Below, one piece after another: positions 43,283-54,319 of a DNA stretch of 64,000 nucleotides; positions within the stretch are counted from its first letter, which is position 1; every line of letters begins with the position of its first letter. Origin of the DNA: Persicaria tinctoria (lineage: Eukaryota > Streptophyta > Magnoliopsida > Caryophyllales > Polygonaceae); the NCBI GenBank assembly GCA_037127255.1, contig JBANSL010000004.1, positions 35,924,467-35,988,466 on the forward strand, in the 5' to 3' direction. The notes beneath the pieces were generated by a model. The model was not told where the DNA came from. It did no database searches and worked only from the letters and a program-made list of their open reading frames with translations. The position numbers and the translations under genes are program-made.

Positions 43283-44532
43283 CCATTCACACTAGGCATG
43301 GCCACGGGTTCGACCCGCATGGTCAAGGGTCAGGAAGAGGTGACCCAAACCCTAACCCGGGAATCCAATGGGTTCACGGGATCGGGTCATCCGACAGGTC
43401 ACAAGGTCGACCCAGGGGGTATCCGACGAGTTACAGGGTCGACCCGACGGTTAAGGTCTAAGTTGAAGGGGTTTGCGCCTTTGCAGAATTACAGTTTGCG
43501 ATCTTTTTTCGTTTTTAAAATACCATTTTGTGTTGACCGTTTAAGTATTATTTATGTTTGAGATAGGGGAAAAAGGGCTTGCATAGGTTTCCTGATTACC
43601 TATGTATCCTCCCAGGGTTGAGAAATCAAAGCCCACGTAGTTCTTTTACATGTGTAAGCCTGAACCTTGCTTACCTATTCTACTTGATTGTTTGAGCCTC
43701 TACGTGATCCGTCTCTATCAGTGACCGTGTCGTCGATGGAGGCCCCAACGGACTCTGTATGCACTCTGCCATCGTCCTCGGATTCAGTAGATAAGATGTT
43801 CTTATGAATCCACATATCTGCATGCCCTCTTCAAATCTACAAGGCCAACTTGGGCTTCGAGGTTCTTGGGAAGCAAGTATTTGTCAGGCGGTCACATGCA
43901 ATGTCGACCATTCTCACTAGGTATGGCCACGGGTTCGACTCGTAGGGTCAAGGGTCAGGAAGGGGTGACCCAAACCCTAACCCGGGAATCCAATGGGTTC
44001 ACGAGTTTGGGTCACCCGGCAGGTCACAAGGTCGACCCGGGGTGTACCCGACGAGTCACAAGGTCGACCTGGCGGTTAAGGTCTAATTGAATGGGTTTGC
44101 GCCTTTTGTAGAATTACAGTTTGCGATCTTTTGACGTTTTGAAAATACCGTTTCGTGTTGACCGTTTAAGTATTATTTATGTTTGAGATAGGGGAAAAAG
44201 GGCTTGCATAGGTTTCCTGATTACCTATGTATCCTTCCAGGGTTGAGAAATCAAAGCCCACGTAGTTCTTTTACATGTGTAAGCCTGAACCTTGCTTACC
44301 TATTCTGCTTGATCGTTGAGCCTTCAGATGATCCATCTCTATCAGTGACTGTGCCGTCGATGGAGCTCCCAACGGACTCAGTATGCACTCTGCTGTCGTC
44401 CACGAATTCAGTAGATAAGATGTTCTTCTGAATCCGCATATATGCATGCCCTCTTCCAATCTACAAGGCAAACTTGGGCTTCGAGGTTCTTGGGAAGCAA
44501 GTATTTGTCAGGCGATCACATGCAACTAAAAA
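43283..44532. repeat. 625-bp tandem duplication at the hAT left end
   Basis: GGCCACGGGTTCGAC occurs at 43300 and again 625 bp later, and the whole unit is repeated with roughly 5-8% divergence by eye. The unit begins in flanking DNA (ACCATTC...), so it includes the target-site bases and the hAT terminus. A 29-bp word (CAAGTATTTGTCAGGCGATC...) repeated at 44499 and 44564 lies at the break. Confidence 0.88.
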
Positions 44533-44790
44533 GCTGCTCCACGACGATGGTGGAGTAACGGGCCCAAGTATTTGTCAGGCGATCACATGCAATGTCGGAA
44601 ATCTTTATCTTTCAGGACTGCTCCACCATTCTAGGACATCGAAATCTTCTTCCTCGTCGATGTGGAAATCAAAGAGAGTAAATAGATATTGGCCGAGCTC
44701 CGAGCGGAGGCTCGATGAAGATCTCGACCTCTTTGTTCAAAAGATATCTCCGGTAAATGACTTAGTTCTAGCGGTAATACTAGTTCATGA
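44330..44790 (-). pseudogene. hAT transposase C-terminal dimerisation domain, broken
   Basis: The minus strand encodes SELGQYLFTLFDFHIDEEED then FDVLEWW (about 44700-44620), the hallmark of the hAT dimerisation domain. After a stop and frame changes the later motifs are still legible (PRTSKPKFAL ... RGHAYMRIQKN). The 3' part of this domain lies in the 625-bp duplication, so a second partial copy exists at 43700-43870. It could dimerise transposase only if repaired; as seen it is dead. Confidence 0.75.
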
Positions 44791-44810
44791 CCCACTCAAT
44801 TTATAATGAT

Positions 44811-44967
44811 TTCTTACCGATGGAAAACATTTTCATAGCTGTCCTCGAAAATTTTCAGATTTTTTTCGATTGTTTGATTTGTTTTCGATAATGATACTTA
44901 ATTATAAAACTACATCTTCACTTATCACAACTTCATACACTTACAAATACCACACATGAATACATGA
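44811..44967. other. Non-coding hAT interior next to the Athila-like LTR
   Basis: A+T-rich with no coding. It could be an intron remnant, because the opposite flank (58875-58903) is also intronic by its splice donor. Confidence 0.4.
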
Positions 44968-46695
44968 TGTTGTGGAGGGAAACTAGCAACGAAATAAATA
45001 TAGAATATAAACAACGAAACCAACTCGCTGTCCAAGCAAATAAAAATACAAGAATCCCTCTCATTGTAGTGGTAGAGTATTCAAGATTGTATCCACGAGA
45101 AAGCGTGTCAGCACTCACCTATCAAGCTCCAAATTACTCCTCAAAATCGACCAGAAAGTACTCGATGTCGAGTAAAAGTGCTCGATATCGACTAAACCTT
45201 GTTGACCTTACCTGCAGCTGCACAACAGAAGATGAAAACAAGCCGTGGTCGGGTAGATGGGTACTCGACGTCGACTAACAGTACTCGATATCGACTAGAA
45301 AGTGGTCGATTCTCGAGTGTCCATCGGTGTAGAAAACGTAAATTTGATGGAATAAAAACAACAAAAGCAAACACGAAATTGGTGGATGTAAATCAATAAA
45401 GTAAAAGTTCCTAGAATTGGGGTTTCAATGCCACAACGATAAGCATATAAGAATAATTCTAAAGGTATAAAAGATCATGCCTTTTTATCAAATAACTCTC
45501 GTCATTAACAAATAGGAAAATGGAGGCTTTCGCATAAACCCTAATTGTTACTAACCCTTTTCACATAATTAATCCAAGTTTGTATTAAGATCTCTTTCGC
45601 TTCAATAACACAAATAAGAATCACCTTGGATTGTCGTAGATGAATCATGTAAATCAGGGATATAAGATGAAATCACAATAAAGATTGTACCTTTGATGCA
45701 TGACCTTACATGGCTATCGTCGAGCTCACCCCCGACCCTAGACGTTGGGTGACTACTCCCTCTTCATCATAGAAAACATCGATAATATAAAATAACTAAC
45801 TTGCATTAAATCAAACAAAAGCTTACAACCAAACAAAGCCAATTCCGCTTTCGCCTCTTTCACCTTACTCAGCCAAAAGCTCTCTAAAAACTTTCACCTT
45901 CGAATACGAATTGGAATGTGTTGTGGAATAGAATGCCTAAGAACCAGTCCCTAGGACCTTATTAGAGTGTTTCATCCTCGCTATCCAAGGAAAGAACAAC
46001 TCTATCTCTATCTATCTCTTTCCTAAGATATAACATTGATAAATAAAACAAATAAGACAAATTAAAGACCCTAAAGTAAATCGGGAATTATCTATTGTGG
46101 ATAAATATCTTCAACTTGATTGATCTTCACGTTCCTTTGTACGTAAGTAATCAATCTCTTGGACTCCCACTTGACTTTGACTTGAATTCAGGTTCTGGGT
46201 AGTACTCGAAATCGAGTAAAGTACTCGACATCGAGTGAAATTTGTCTTCTCCTCGGATTCGTTTTCGATCTCGGCTAGGATTACACTCGATATGTACTCA
46301 ACATCGAGTAGTTATGTGCTCTCGAGTGGTATTGTGCTCGACTGGTGCTCCAGGAGGTGATTTCGATCAAAGTTTACTCGACATCGACTAGTTTGGTCGA
46401 CGTCGACTCGGCCTGTCGAGTGGATTCTTCTCTGCCTTCTGCTCTAGCTCAGCTCCTACTTTATCTTGGGCTTTCTGTAGTTGACCTCGAGCATTCTGAT
46501 AGTTTTCTTCCCTTCTCTGAATTGTTTGTATAGTGTCTCGACTTCTGCGAAACTAAACAGAAACTAGTGTAGATCTCCATAATTGGCAAATAAGCAAAAA
46601 CTGCATAGATTCTGTATAATTCTAACCCAATGACATGAAATGCACGTAGAAATCAATATAAAAGTTAATTCAAAACATGGCATAATTGCAGCACA
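44968..46695 (-). repeat. 3' LTR of the Athila/Tat-like element
   Basis: It matches 51830-58874 (minus the CACTA) end to end, and also the plus-strand LTR at 62746-64000. It contains several GTCGAC/CGAGTA near-palindromes at 45150-45320 and 46205-46430. Confidence 0.8.
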
Positions 46696-46905
46696 TATTG
46701 CATTGAATTTGTATTCACCGAATCCAATAGCTACAGAAAACTTACCTGGATCTGGCCTTTTCTCCGGTAGGTCTATCTTAAAGCATTCCTCTACGATCTC
46801 ATCCATCGACCGCTTCTTGCTCAGGATGTATTTGAGGAACTTGACATAAGATGGCATTTTGTGAAGAGCTTCTGTGAAAGGGATGATGACATTGAGCCTT
46901 TGAAG
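46696..46905 (-). pseudogene. Gypsy pre-protease fragment
   Basis: The minus strand encodes LNVIIPFTEALHKMPSYVKF, then LKYILSKKRSMDEIVEEC and LPEKRPDPGKFSVAIGFG, the conserved block before the active site of Athila/Tat protease. It stops at YKFNAIC, just before the catalytic DxG would appear, where the LTR begins. So the pol gene was deleted from here to the LTR. Confidence 0.85.
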
Positions 46906-46910
46906 CATCT

Positions 46911-48146
46911 TGACGCGGGACGAACGTCGTTGACATTTTCGCCCTCTGTCAAATAGTAATAATATCCAAACTAAAACACACAACCAATAAGTTAGGCAAT
47001 AAATCACTTGATAAACCAAATAACTACTAGTATAGCGATGAAGTCCGATGTCGAACCCACAGGGAGAAGCGATTTCCTATTCAATAACTCTTAACAAACA
47101 CTCTCAAAGCAAAGCAATAATCTTTGAGCAAATATAATATTTGTAAAAGTAACCAGATTGCAAATCACAAAGTAAATTGATATCAAGGTAGAAAGAACAT
47201 TTCACCTATAATTCTCTGATAGTGGTTGAAATTCATGGTCCTCGGATTGATCTATTGATTATTCATATTTCTAGGTCTACTTGACTAAAGTTGAGAGATC
47301 CGTAGAGATCCACTCATCTTGATCTATTGATTATTCATATTTCTAGGTGTATACCTAACTCAATTCCAATCGCACATCCTCAACATAGATCAATTGAAAT
47401 CATCCACTACAAAGACAAAGAGACATCACTATCATCAATACCTTTGTTTGCTATCGAGAAAACAACAACGAATTCATAGCTAGAGATGCAATTCCTAACA
47501 TACTGATCAGGCATAGAAAGGAACACAAATATAAATTAAGCACAAGATGATAACTAAGAACATGAACAATCAAATAGAATCAAATCCTCACAATCCAAAC
47601 AATCATGTCTTCGAATCACAGGAGAAACTATGAGTTTGGCAACTCATAGGCCAATTATCTCTCTCTCTCTCTTTAATGGTGTTCATCGTCTCACAAAAAC
47701 CACACACTCCTCTCAAAATAAACTGAAAACAACCTTAAAAGGTCTCTCTAAGGTCGGCAAAACCCTAGAAGAATTAATGAGAAATAACATAAAATAATAG
47801 TCTTCAGATCCAAAATCGCGTTTCCATGATCTGGGCCAACGACGGGCGCCGTTTTTGCAGTGCTCGACATTCCTCAAATTCCTTCAACAAATTCTAATAG
47901 CGTGTCTCCTTGCTGCTCATTAGCTATTCCTTAGCCTCCATTTGCTCCAAAACATGCTTTTTAACCTCTTCACAAAGTCCATCCAAGGTCGAAATGTAAA
48001 TATGTAGAATAAACACTAAAAACGCATAGATTCCGAACTCGAATACTTCATAAGTAATAAACGGAACTAGACTCAAAACATAACAAAACCAATACATAAA
48101 AGCAATAAGAAACACCTATAATTCCTATATGAAATATGCATTATCA
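46911..48146 (-). mobile_element. Solo LTR with 5-bp target duplication
   Basis: This 1236-bp segment starts TGACGCGGGA and ends ATTATCA on the plus strand. It is flanked by CATCT at 46906-46910 and 48147-48151. On either side the host gag-protease frame resumes, so the borders are firm. It contains a GTCGAACCCACAGGGAGA motif (47051) common near plant LTR ends. No internal region remains. Confidence 0.85.
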
Positions 48147-48151
48147 CATCT

Positions 48152-48533
48152 GCACGAAACACTGAAAATTTTTCTCTACTGGTTCCTTCAATGTTTTTGT
48201 TAGGAATGACAACGTTTTTTTCTTCGGAGGTGTTGGAGTGTGGTCGACATCGAGTACATGCTGGTCGACGTCGAGTACGGATTGTTCAACATCGACTGAA
48301 GTAGTCGACTTCTAGACAAGTGTTGCGTTCTGGTCCACATCGACTACATGTTCCTCGATGTCGAGTACATTATGTTCGACGTCGAGCGGTTTGGTCGACG
48401 TTGAGTACTCCTCGACAGCTTCTTCCTCCGTTTTTTGTTCGAGCATTTGCAGATGACGCCCACTCCTTAGATTCATGGCTGCCACCTGTCCTGCACATTT
48501 ACCCTTAGGGTTAGGTTTAGAGGATCTAGGGAG
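48152..48533 (-). pseudogene. Gag-protease hinge with LRSG motif and acidic repeats
   Basis: The minus strand encodes GQVAAMNLRSGRHL, the gag-protease border motif of Athila/Tat elements. Repeated YSTSTKPLDVEHNVLDIEE-like and VLDVDQHVLDVD peptides follow, then LKEPVEKNFQCFVQM. The peptide repeat is written by GTCGAC/TCGAGTA DNA words that also fill the LTRs. One in-frame stop lies near 48315. The left side is cut by the solo LTR, the right by another element. Confidence 0.75.
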
Positions 48534-49111
48534 TGACGAAAGGAAAGTCGTTGATTTCGCTTATCAAAATTATTCCCAAACAAACAAACTAGTATAGGAT
48601 GCAAGTAAGGGGTCGATCCCACTGAGAAACAAGTATTTCCAAGAATTATGTATTTATCAATTGAAAGGAGAGATATGGGAATATATTAAGTAAAAGACTA
48701 ATCGAAACTAAAGCAAGTGATAGTTAATAGAGATGTTTCCATCCATAAATTCTCGACATTGGTTGGGTTATTGGTCGTCAAATCCAATTGAAGTGTTCTC
48801 TAGAATTCTTCCCATCTTAGTTTGAATAGATTAAAGGACAAAGAGCACAATTGATCCCTTAAGACTTTATGTAACCCTTGCACAGACAAAGATTTAACAT
48901 AAAGATAGCACAAGTTCCTAAGAATCTAGGCATATAAATAACACCATGTAGAGTTTCACTAACTAAGGTGGGTGTTTGAATAACAACATCTATGCAATGC
49001 ATGATATTTTTGGGATTTTTGACATTTTCTATTTTTTTTATAAAACAAAAATAAAGACACAACTAAAATTGAAACATGTCCTAACTAGGCACACTGACCT
49101 AACTAGACACA
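48534..49111 (-). repeat. 3' LTR of the small non-autonomous element
   Basis: 578 bp with TG...CA ends and the GGTCGATCCCACTGAGAA motif (48611) common in plant LTRs. Confidence 0.7.
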
Positions 49112-50019
49112 CTAAATCCCTCCCCCACAATTAAATCTTTCATTGTCCTCAATGAAACATAAAAGACAACAAAAATCAACAAATAAACTCGAGCTGAGAG
49201 AAGAGGAGACTAACATGCTCTTATGGTGGTGGTTATAATCCTGGCACAAATGGACTCGCGGCCGCGGAATGTGAACTCGCAACGGCGAGGGGAGTGGTTA
49301 CACTGGTGCTCGGGTACGGGAGATCGATGTGGCGAATGGGAGTTGTGGCGGCCGTGACATGTGGACTCGCGGAGGCGACTTGAAGTTTCTCGCCGAGGCT
49401 TGGGCAGTGACAGCAGTGGCAGCGACCTTGGATTGGTCGCGGCCGCGACACATGATCTCACGGCGCCGACTTTACTTGAAAAACTCTCGACTCGGTATGT
49501 CCAAGTACCGAGTCAATATCTGACCTCTACATAGTCGGCGATCGCCGCGGTAAAATGGGTCGTGACAGCGAAATGTGTCTCGCGGCGACGATTTACCTGG
49601 TCGATTAGTTGTTTATTTGCCGTCCATTCCAGTTACCATTAGACCGTCCCAAAAGCTCCAAAATGAACTCTAAACTTTATTGAAATTGAAATATTGAAAA
49701 AAACTAACCAGGAATTCAAAAGGATGAAAAATAGTGACTTACCTTGGGTTTCCTCCTAAGAAGCGTACTTGTTTATCGTGTAAGACTCGATGGTTTATTA
49801 TTTTCCTTCCTTCAAGACTCATTCGGACATTGTCAACGCCCTCAAAAGCAAATCAAACTCTTGTGCCCACCCAAAATTTGAATGAACACGAAACATGAAA
49901 AAATTGAAAGCTAGAGATATAAAGTGAAAGAATGAATTCAACTTATCATGTTCTTGAGATTGACTTTTAGCTGGGGGAATGTAGTACCACCAACACAGTT
50001 CCGATGGTGGTTTGTAGCA

Positions 50020-50987
50020 TTAGTGCTCCCAAGGATCAACATGCCCACCGAAATCATCAAAAGTGTAAGAAGCATCACTACCTTGCTCGGGAGCCACATA
50101 GATCGGCTCTAGACTTGCTTCATCGATGGATGAGGTGGAATCGAGCTCATTGGATGAATCAAAAGTAAAAAAAAATGGATCCTCATACAGGCCTTCATGA
50201 GACTCCACTTCAAGAAATGCGAACTCTTCTCCTTCATCCCAATCTTCGTCAGAGAAGCCACTCTTATTGATATCTTCCTCCTTCGTTGGCATAATGAAAT
50301 TTGTGAAGTAGGAAGGATGGAATGAGTTAAACCAAATGTGGCAAACATGCTCTTCCAAGCTTTTATCCATAGGGCTTCCATCTTTCTCTTCAATTGGGCA
50401 TGCATCCGTATGTGGGTTGGGAATAGGTTCTCTGGGTGGGATAGGGGCCAAAACGCATGGTTCCTCATGCGTTGACTCATGAGAGTCCACATCAATGGGC
50501 ACCGGGTTGCCATCCCTATCTCTACTCTTGTCTGAAATGACCGCAGAAATGACGGTGGGCGTCGCCATAGAAACGGAGGGCGCCGCCTGTATAGTAGGCT
50601 CAACGTTAGAGGAATCATACTTCTCCAAATTGTCTATATATCTCCTGCCTAATTCCTCCATTTCTCGCTCTCTTTCCAACATTTCCAATCTTTGGAAAGT
50701 TGACTCAATTGCTTCAATAGGCTCTTGCGTTCATCCTCCACTGCTAGGTTACCCATATAGTAGAACAGATCCCATAATTCGAATCTATCCAACCTTTCAA
50801 GGCTTCCATTGTTGTCGGATTCGGTGAATATTATGGAGCTACGAATCATTCCCTCGAGCACACAACTAACTTTTTCATCCCAACCATATTGAGTACCTTC
50901 CCATGTATAACAGAAATCCACCTTAAGGTCCACTCTTTTGAGATATCGGTGAAAGTATTCTCGTTCATGCTGCAATAACTTCAACAT
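50020..50987 (-). pseudogene. Unrecognised acidic ORF of the non-autonomous LTR element
   Basis: Two overlapping minus frames (50987-50649, 112 codons; 50688-50020, 222 codons) together look like one protein of about 320 residues with a frameshift near 50670. The first part has HEREYFHRYLKRVDLKVDF and YTWEGTQYGW. A helical Glu/Arg-rich stretch follows (EREREMEELGRRYIDNLEK). The last part is strongly acidic with Ser/Asp/Glu runs and ends FDDFGGHVDPWEH. I do not recognise the family and see no signal peptide or membrane segment. It sits where gag would be, so a gag-like or accessory role is conceivable but unsupported. Confidence 0.5.
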
Positions 50988-51182
50988 CTTGAAAGATTAG
51001 TAGTAGGGTGTCGTGAACCGTAACATAGGTCCACGACAGGGTTAGATGTATATACAAATCAATAAACACACAAAACAAAGAAATAAACGTGAAGGCCTGG
51101 GAACGGTGCCAATTTTGAAGGAGGAAAATTCATTGATTTCCCTTATCAAATTAATTCCCAAACAAATAAACTAGAATAGGCA

Positions 51183-51653
51183 TTGTGAAGCTACTTCTGC
51201 AAGAGACCAACGGAAAGCCTTTAGTTTAAGATATTCTAGATTTGCATCATCTGTAATAGCTTCACATAAATCTAGAAAGACAGTTATATCTTCTAAAGGG
51301 AATTCAGAAGGTTTCCCCTGAAATTGATTCCTCCTAATTTTAGAAATAAAGAAATGACGAATTTTAAAGTTAACGTGCGGAAGAACCATCTGTCATTCTG
51401 GAACTTCTAGAGTATGATGCAGGTACTCATTTGCGTTTGCAAGGACATGCTGAATCTGTTCCTCAAGCTTTCTTCTGGCGTGGACTTCGCGATCCACCCT
51501 TGCCTCCCAACTTTGTTGATTTCTTTGATATTCCACCTATCGTTGGGCGTATTTTGTCTGTCTGGTGGTGAACTCTTCTACCTGTCTACGGAGTTGCTCA
51601 AGCTCCTGGACTGGTGTGAGCTGAACCTCATTCTCGTTATTAGTAGTCGACAT
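51183..51653 (-). pseudogene. Athila/Tat-like gag N-terminal part
   Basis: The start at 51653 (MSTTNNENEVQLTPVQ) lies 160 bp inside the PBS. A Gln/Glu-rich coiled coil follows with one in-frame stop (after KYAQR) and another after LEVPE. The retrotransposon gag core then begins: RNQFQGKPSEFPLEDITVFL with RWSLAEVASQ. The core is cut at 51183 by the non-autonomous element. The motif FQGxPSExPLExI is typical of this gag family. Confidence 0.82.
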
Positions 51654-51810
51654 GAGTCTTCTTCTTAGCCTTTTCTAAAGATGGAAGAATTGCTCGTGTT
51701 CGACAATATGATCGATGGGTGTGCAATCAGTTCTTCGCATTCACTTGTAGAACAAAAAATAAAAAGAGAGAGTAAAAAGGAACTAGAAAGGGCGTGATTG
51801 ATTGCTTCCC

Positions 51811-51826
51811 CGGCATTGGCGCCAAA
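51811..51826 (-). other. Primer binding site of the Athila/Tat-like element
   Basis: The reverse complement reads TTGGCGCCAATGCCGGGG, matching the Asp-type primer site TGGCGCCGTTGCCGGGG of Athila/Tat elements at all but one base. Confidence 0.88.
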
Positions 51827-52012
51827 ATTTGTTGTGGAGGGAAACTGGCAACGAAACAAATATGGAATATAAACAATAATCGCATATCTTGTTGTAGTGG
51901 TAGGGTATTTAGGATCGTGTCCACGAGAAAGCGTGTCAGCGCTCCCCTTTCAACCTCCAAATCACTCCTCAAAATCGACCAGAAAGTACTCACACTAGTA
52001 CAAGTAGACTCT

Positions 52013-52275
52013 TAAACGACGTTTGAAAAAAGCCATAGAAGCCATAATATGGCGTTTTTAAATGCCATGCCCAAACGCCGTTGAAGCCGACGTCGTGCTT
52101 TTACCCACATTTTTATGGCGTTTTAATGTAATCCATTGTGTTTTATAAACGCCATGGTTTCTTACAATATTAGCAAAACATATATTCCATGGCGTTTTTT
52201 AAACGCCATGGAATTCATTTTAAAAAAATAAAAAAAACCTTCACATTTCATGACATTTTTCAAACGCCATTGAAT
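52013..52275. repeat. Left subterminal repeat zone of CACTA
   Basis: ATGGCGTTT and its inverse AAACGCCAT occur about seven times, partly as palindromes (ATGGCGTTTTTTAAACGCCAT at about 52191). In CACTA elements such arrays bind the transposase. Confidence 0.85.
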
Positions 52276-53358
52276 TCCAATAATTTAAAAAATATACATA
52301 ATCATAATAATACATTGCTTCGCTATAGAATTACAGTAACTACTGAATTATATAAATACAACTGGGTGTCCATGAGTTTCAACTTTCAAGCCAAGTGTGC
52401 CAAAATTTACATGAAAGCAAGGAATGTTAAAGAATGAGAAAGAGAGTTATACAGTAAAATTGTAATTGCCATCCATTAAGAAGCAATCTCTTTGTGCTTT
52501 TCTTTGCATCTACTTCTCCTTCGCCACCACCACTTCATCGTCTCACCTAAAACCCAAAAACATAGATTCAACACGTAAAATAAGAGAGCTTATAAACACT
52601 TATTTAGCATGTAAAAATTAGACAAGTCACAACACAAATACGACACTATATGCAATAAGCTAAAACTTGTAACCACCTAGCTTTAACCCCCCATTTTCTT
52701 CATTCTTTCAAAATAAGAGAGAAGGAATGACTCGTGAGAAAAAGAAAGATCAATTCTTTAAAAGACATCATAGAATAGGGACATTATTTTAAAAACAAAA
52801 ACGTTAATAGAAGTTCAAAGAGACGTGTATAAACAGACAAGTAGGTAATGAAGGAGAAATATTTTCTTTGTTAAAAATACATGTAAAATTAATAAATCAA
52901 CCACTATCCATTAAAGAAAATGTTAGGAGAGATAAAGATCAAAGAATCAAGTAAACTAACATCTTCATCCACTTCCAGATTACCACCAAATCTTAAAAGC
53001 ACAAGTAAAATATGACTCGTTATTCTGAAAACAAAGACAACACAAGATGGATGACAACAGTAGAAAACAACAAGTGAAAAGACGAACATAAAAGTATAAT
53101 AACAACTGCATCAAGTTAGGCAGGTTTTTAGCCTAAATAAATTCACAAAAAAAAAATGTTTGACCTCAAATGACGGATATAACTAATGAGAAACTGAAGT
53201 TAAGAAATAAATGTCGCCAATAGAGATGGAACTCAAACAATAAACATAAAAGACGAATTCTCTCCTTACCTCACAACATTAGCAATTATCTTCATCAACA
53301 TTATCAATTCCTTCCTTTGAGTTCTTCTATTATCAATGGGAAGATATATAGCTTATGC

Positions 53359-53951
53359 TAGGATGGCTCAATGGGCCAGGCCCGACCCGAACTGAACCTA
53401 CTCAAACGGGTCGAGCTAAGACTGACGACCCGATTTTTTTGGGAGGGGTGGCCCGAAGCCTGAACCGAAACCGTATACTCGGTTTTCAGTTTTTTCGATT
53501 CATGGCCCGAAAAAACCCGAGTTGGATAATCTGTAGCTAGCTTTCACTTTTGTTGTTCAAGAAACCCCATTATTTAACTTAATCTTCAGCGCCGCCTCTT
53601 AGTTCATTCAAATAGAGCAATAAAAATCTAGTTTTATAATAAAAATTGAAGTTCCAATTTCCACTATTCTTCCACCAATTACTACCAATGTTGAAATTCA
53701 GTCATATAAATCCAACATAGGCTGATGATTGTTGGTACTTCAAGTGGAAAATGCACAGGGTAGTCTATAAGATTTCGAAATCCAATCAAATGTGTGAGGG
53801 AGGGTACGAGGAGGAGAGACATTGCACCGCATCTGAAGCATTCGTACAAGCGACTGGCATCGTTATTGAATCCATCGAAATGGGAGATCGAGCAATGGGA
53901 TTCAGATTCGAGGGATTGGGATTCGTTAGTGGTTGTGGGCGACTTAAGAGG

Positions 53952-54012
<61 letters not shown>

Positions 54013-54319
54013 GTACTGAAGTGTGGCGGCGACGGGAGAGAGTATGAACTGGAGTGTGGCGGTCGTGGCTCAACGGTTGGGCTATGGCCTCTGCTATTCG
54101 CCTCTGCGCGTGAAAGAGACAAGGAAAGAACGAACGCATAGGTTGGGATATGACATTGTTAGGGTTTAAAAAATAGTAATTAAAAACTCGGTTTTTTCGG
54201 ACCAAAATCGAAAATTCCGGTTCGGTTGCGGTTTTCGGCCCGAAACCGAATTTTTATTTTTCAAGGACCGAAGCCCGAACCGAAAATTATTGGGCCGGGC
54301 CTAATTCTGAGCAACCCTA
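53359..54319. mobile_element. hAT-type non-autonomous element
   Basis: The ends TAGGATGGCTCAATGGGCC and (inverted) TAGGGTTGCTCAGAATTAGG are flanked by GCTTATGC (53351-53358) and GCTTATGT (54320-54327), an 8-bp target copy with one mismatch. Subterminal GGGCCAGGCCCGACCCGAAC-like words pair across the element. A minus-strand frame (MDSITMPVACTNASDAVQCL, about 53880) might be a captured exon; I cannot identify it. Confidence 0.8.
53959..54011. repeat. (AG)n microsatellite
   Basis: An uninterrupted run of about 26 AG units inside the hAT-type element. Confidence 0.97.

Larger units (their letters stand above)
48534..51182 (-). mobile_element. Small non-autonomous LTR element with one unrecognised gene
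   Basis: The left LTR is 48534-49111, preceded (minus strand) by the purine tract TTGTGGGGGAGGGAT (49116-49130). At the right, a TGGCACCGTTCCCAGGCC primer site (51093-51110) adjoins only 67 bp of LTR sequence (51116-51182), matching 48534-48603. The right LTR is therefore truncated. No RT or integrase is present. It interrupts gag of the Athila/Tat-like element; no target duplication, and part of gag is lost too. Confidence 0.75.

Noticed and set aside
53682..54205. Proteins with long Ser-Leu or Arg-Glu runs
   Set aside because: They are translations of the (AG)n microsatellite.
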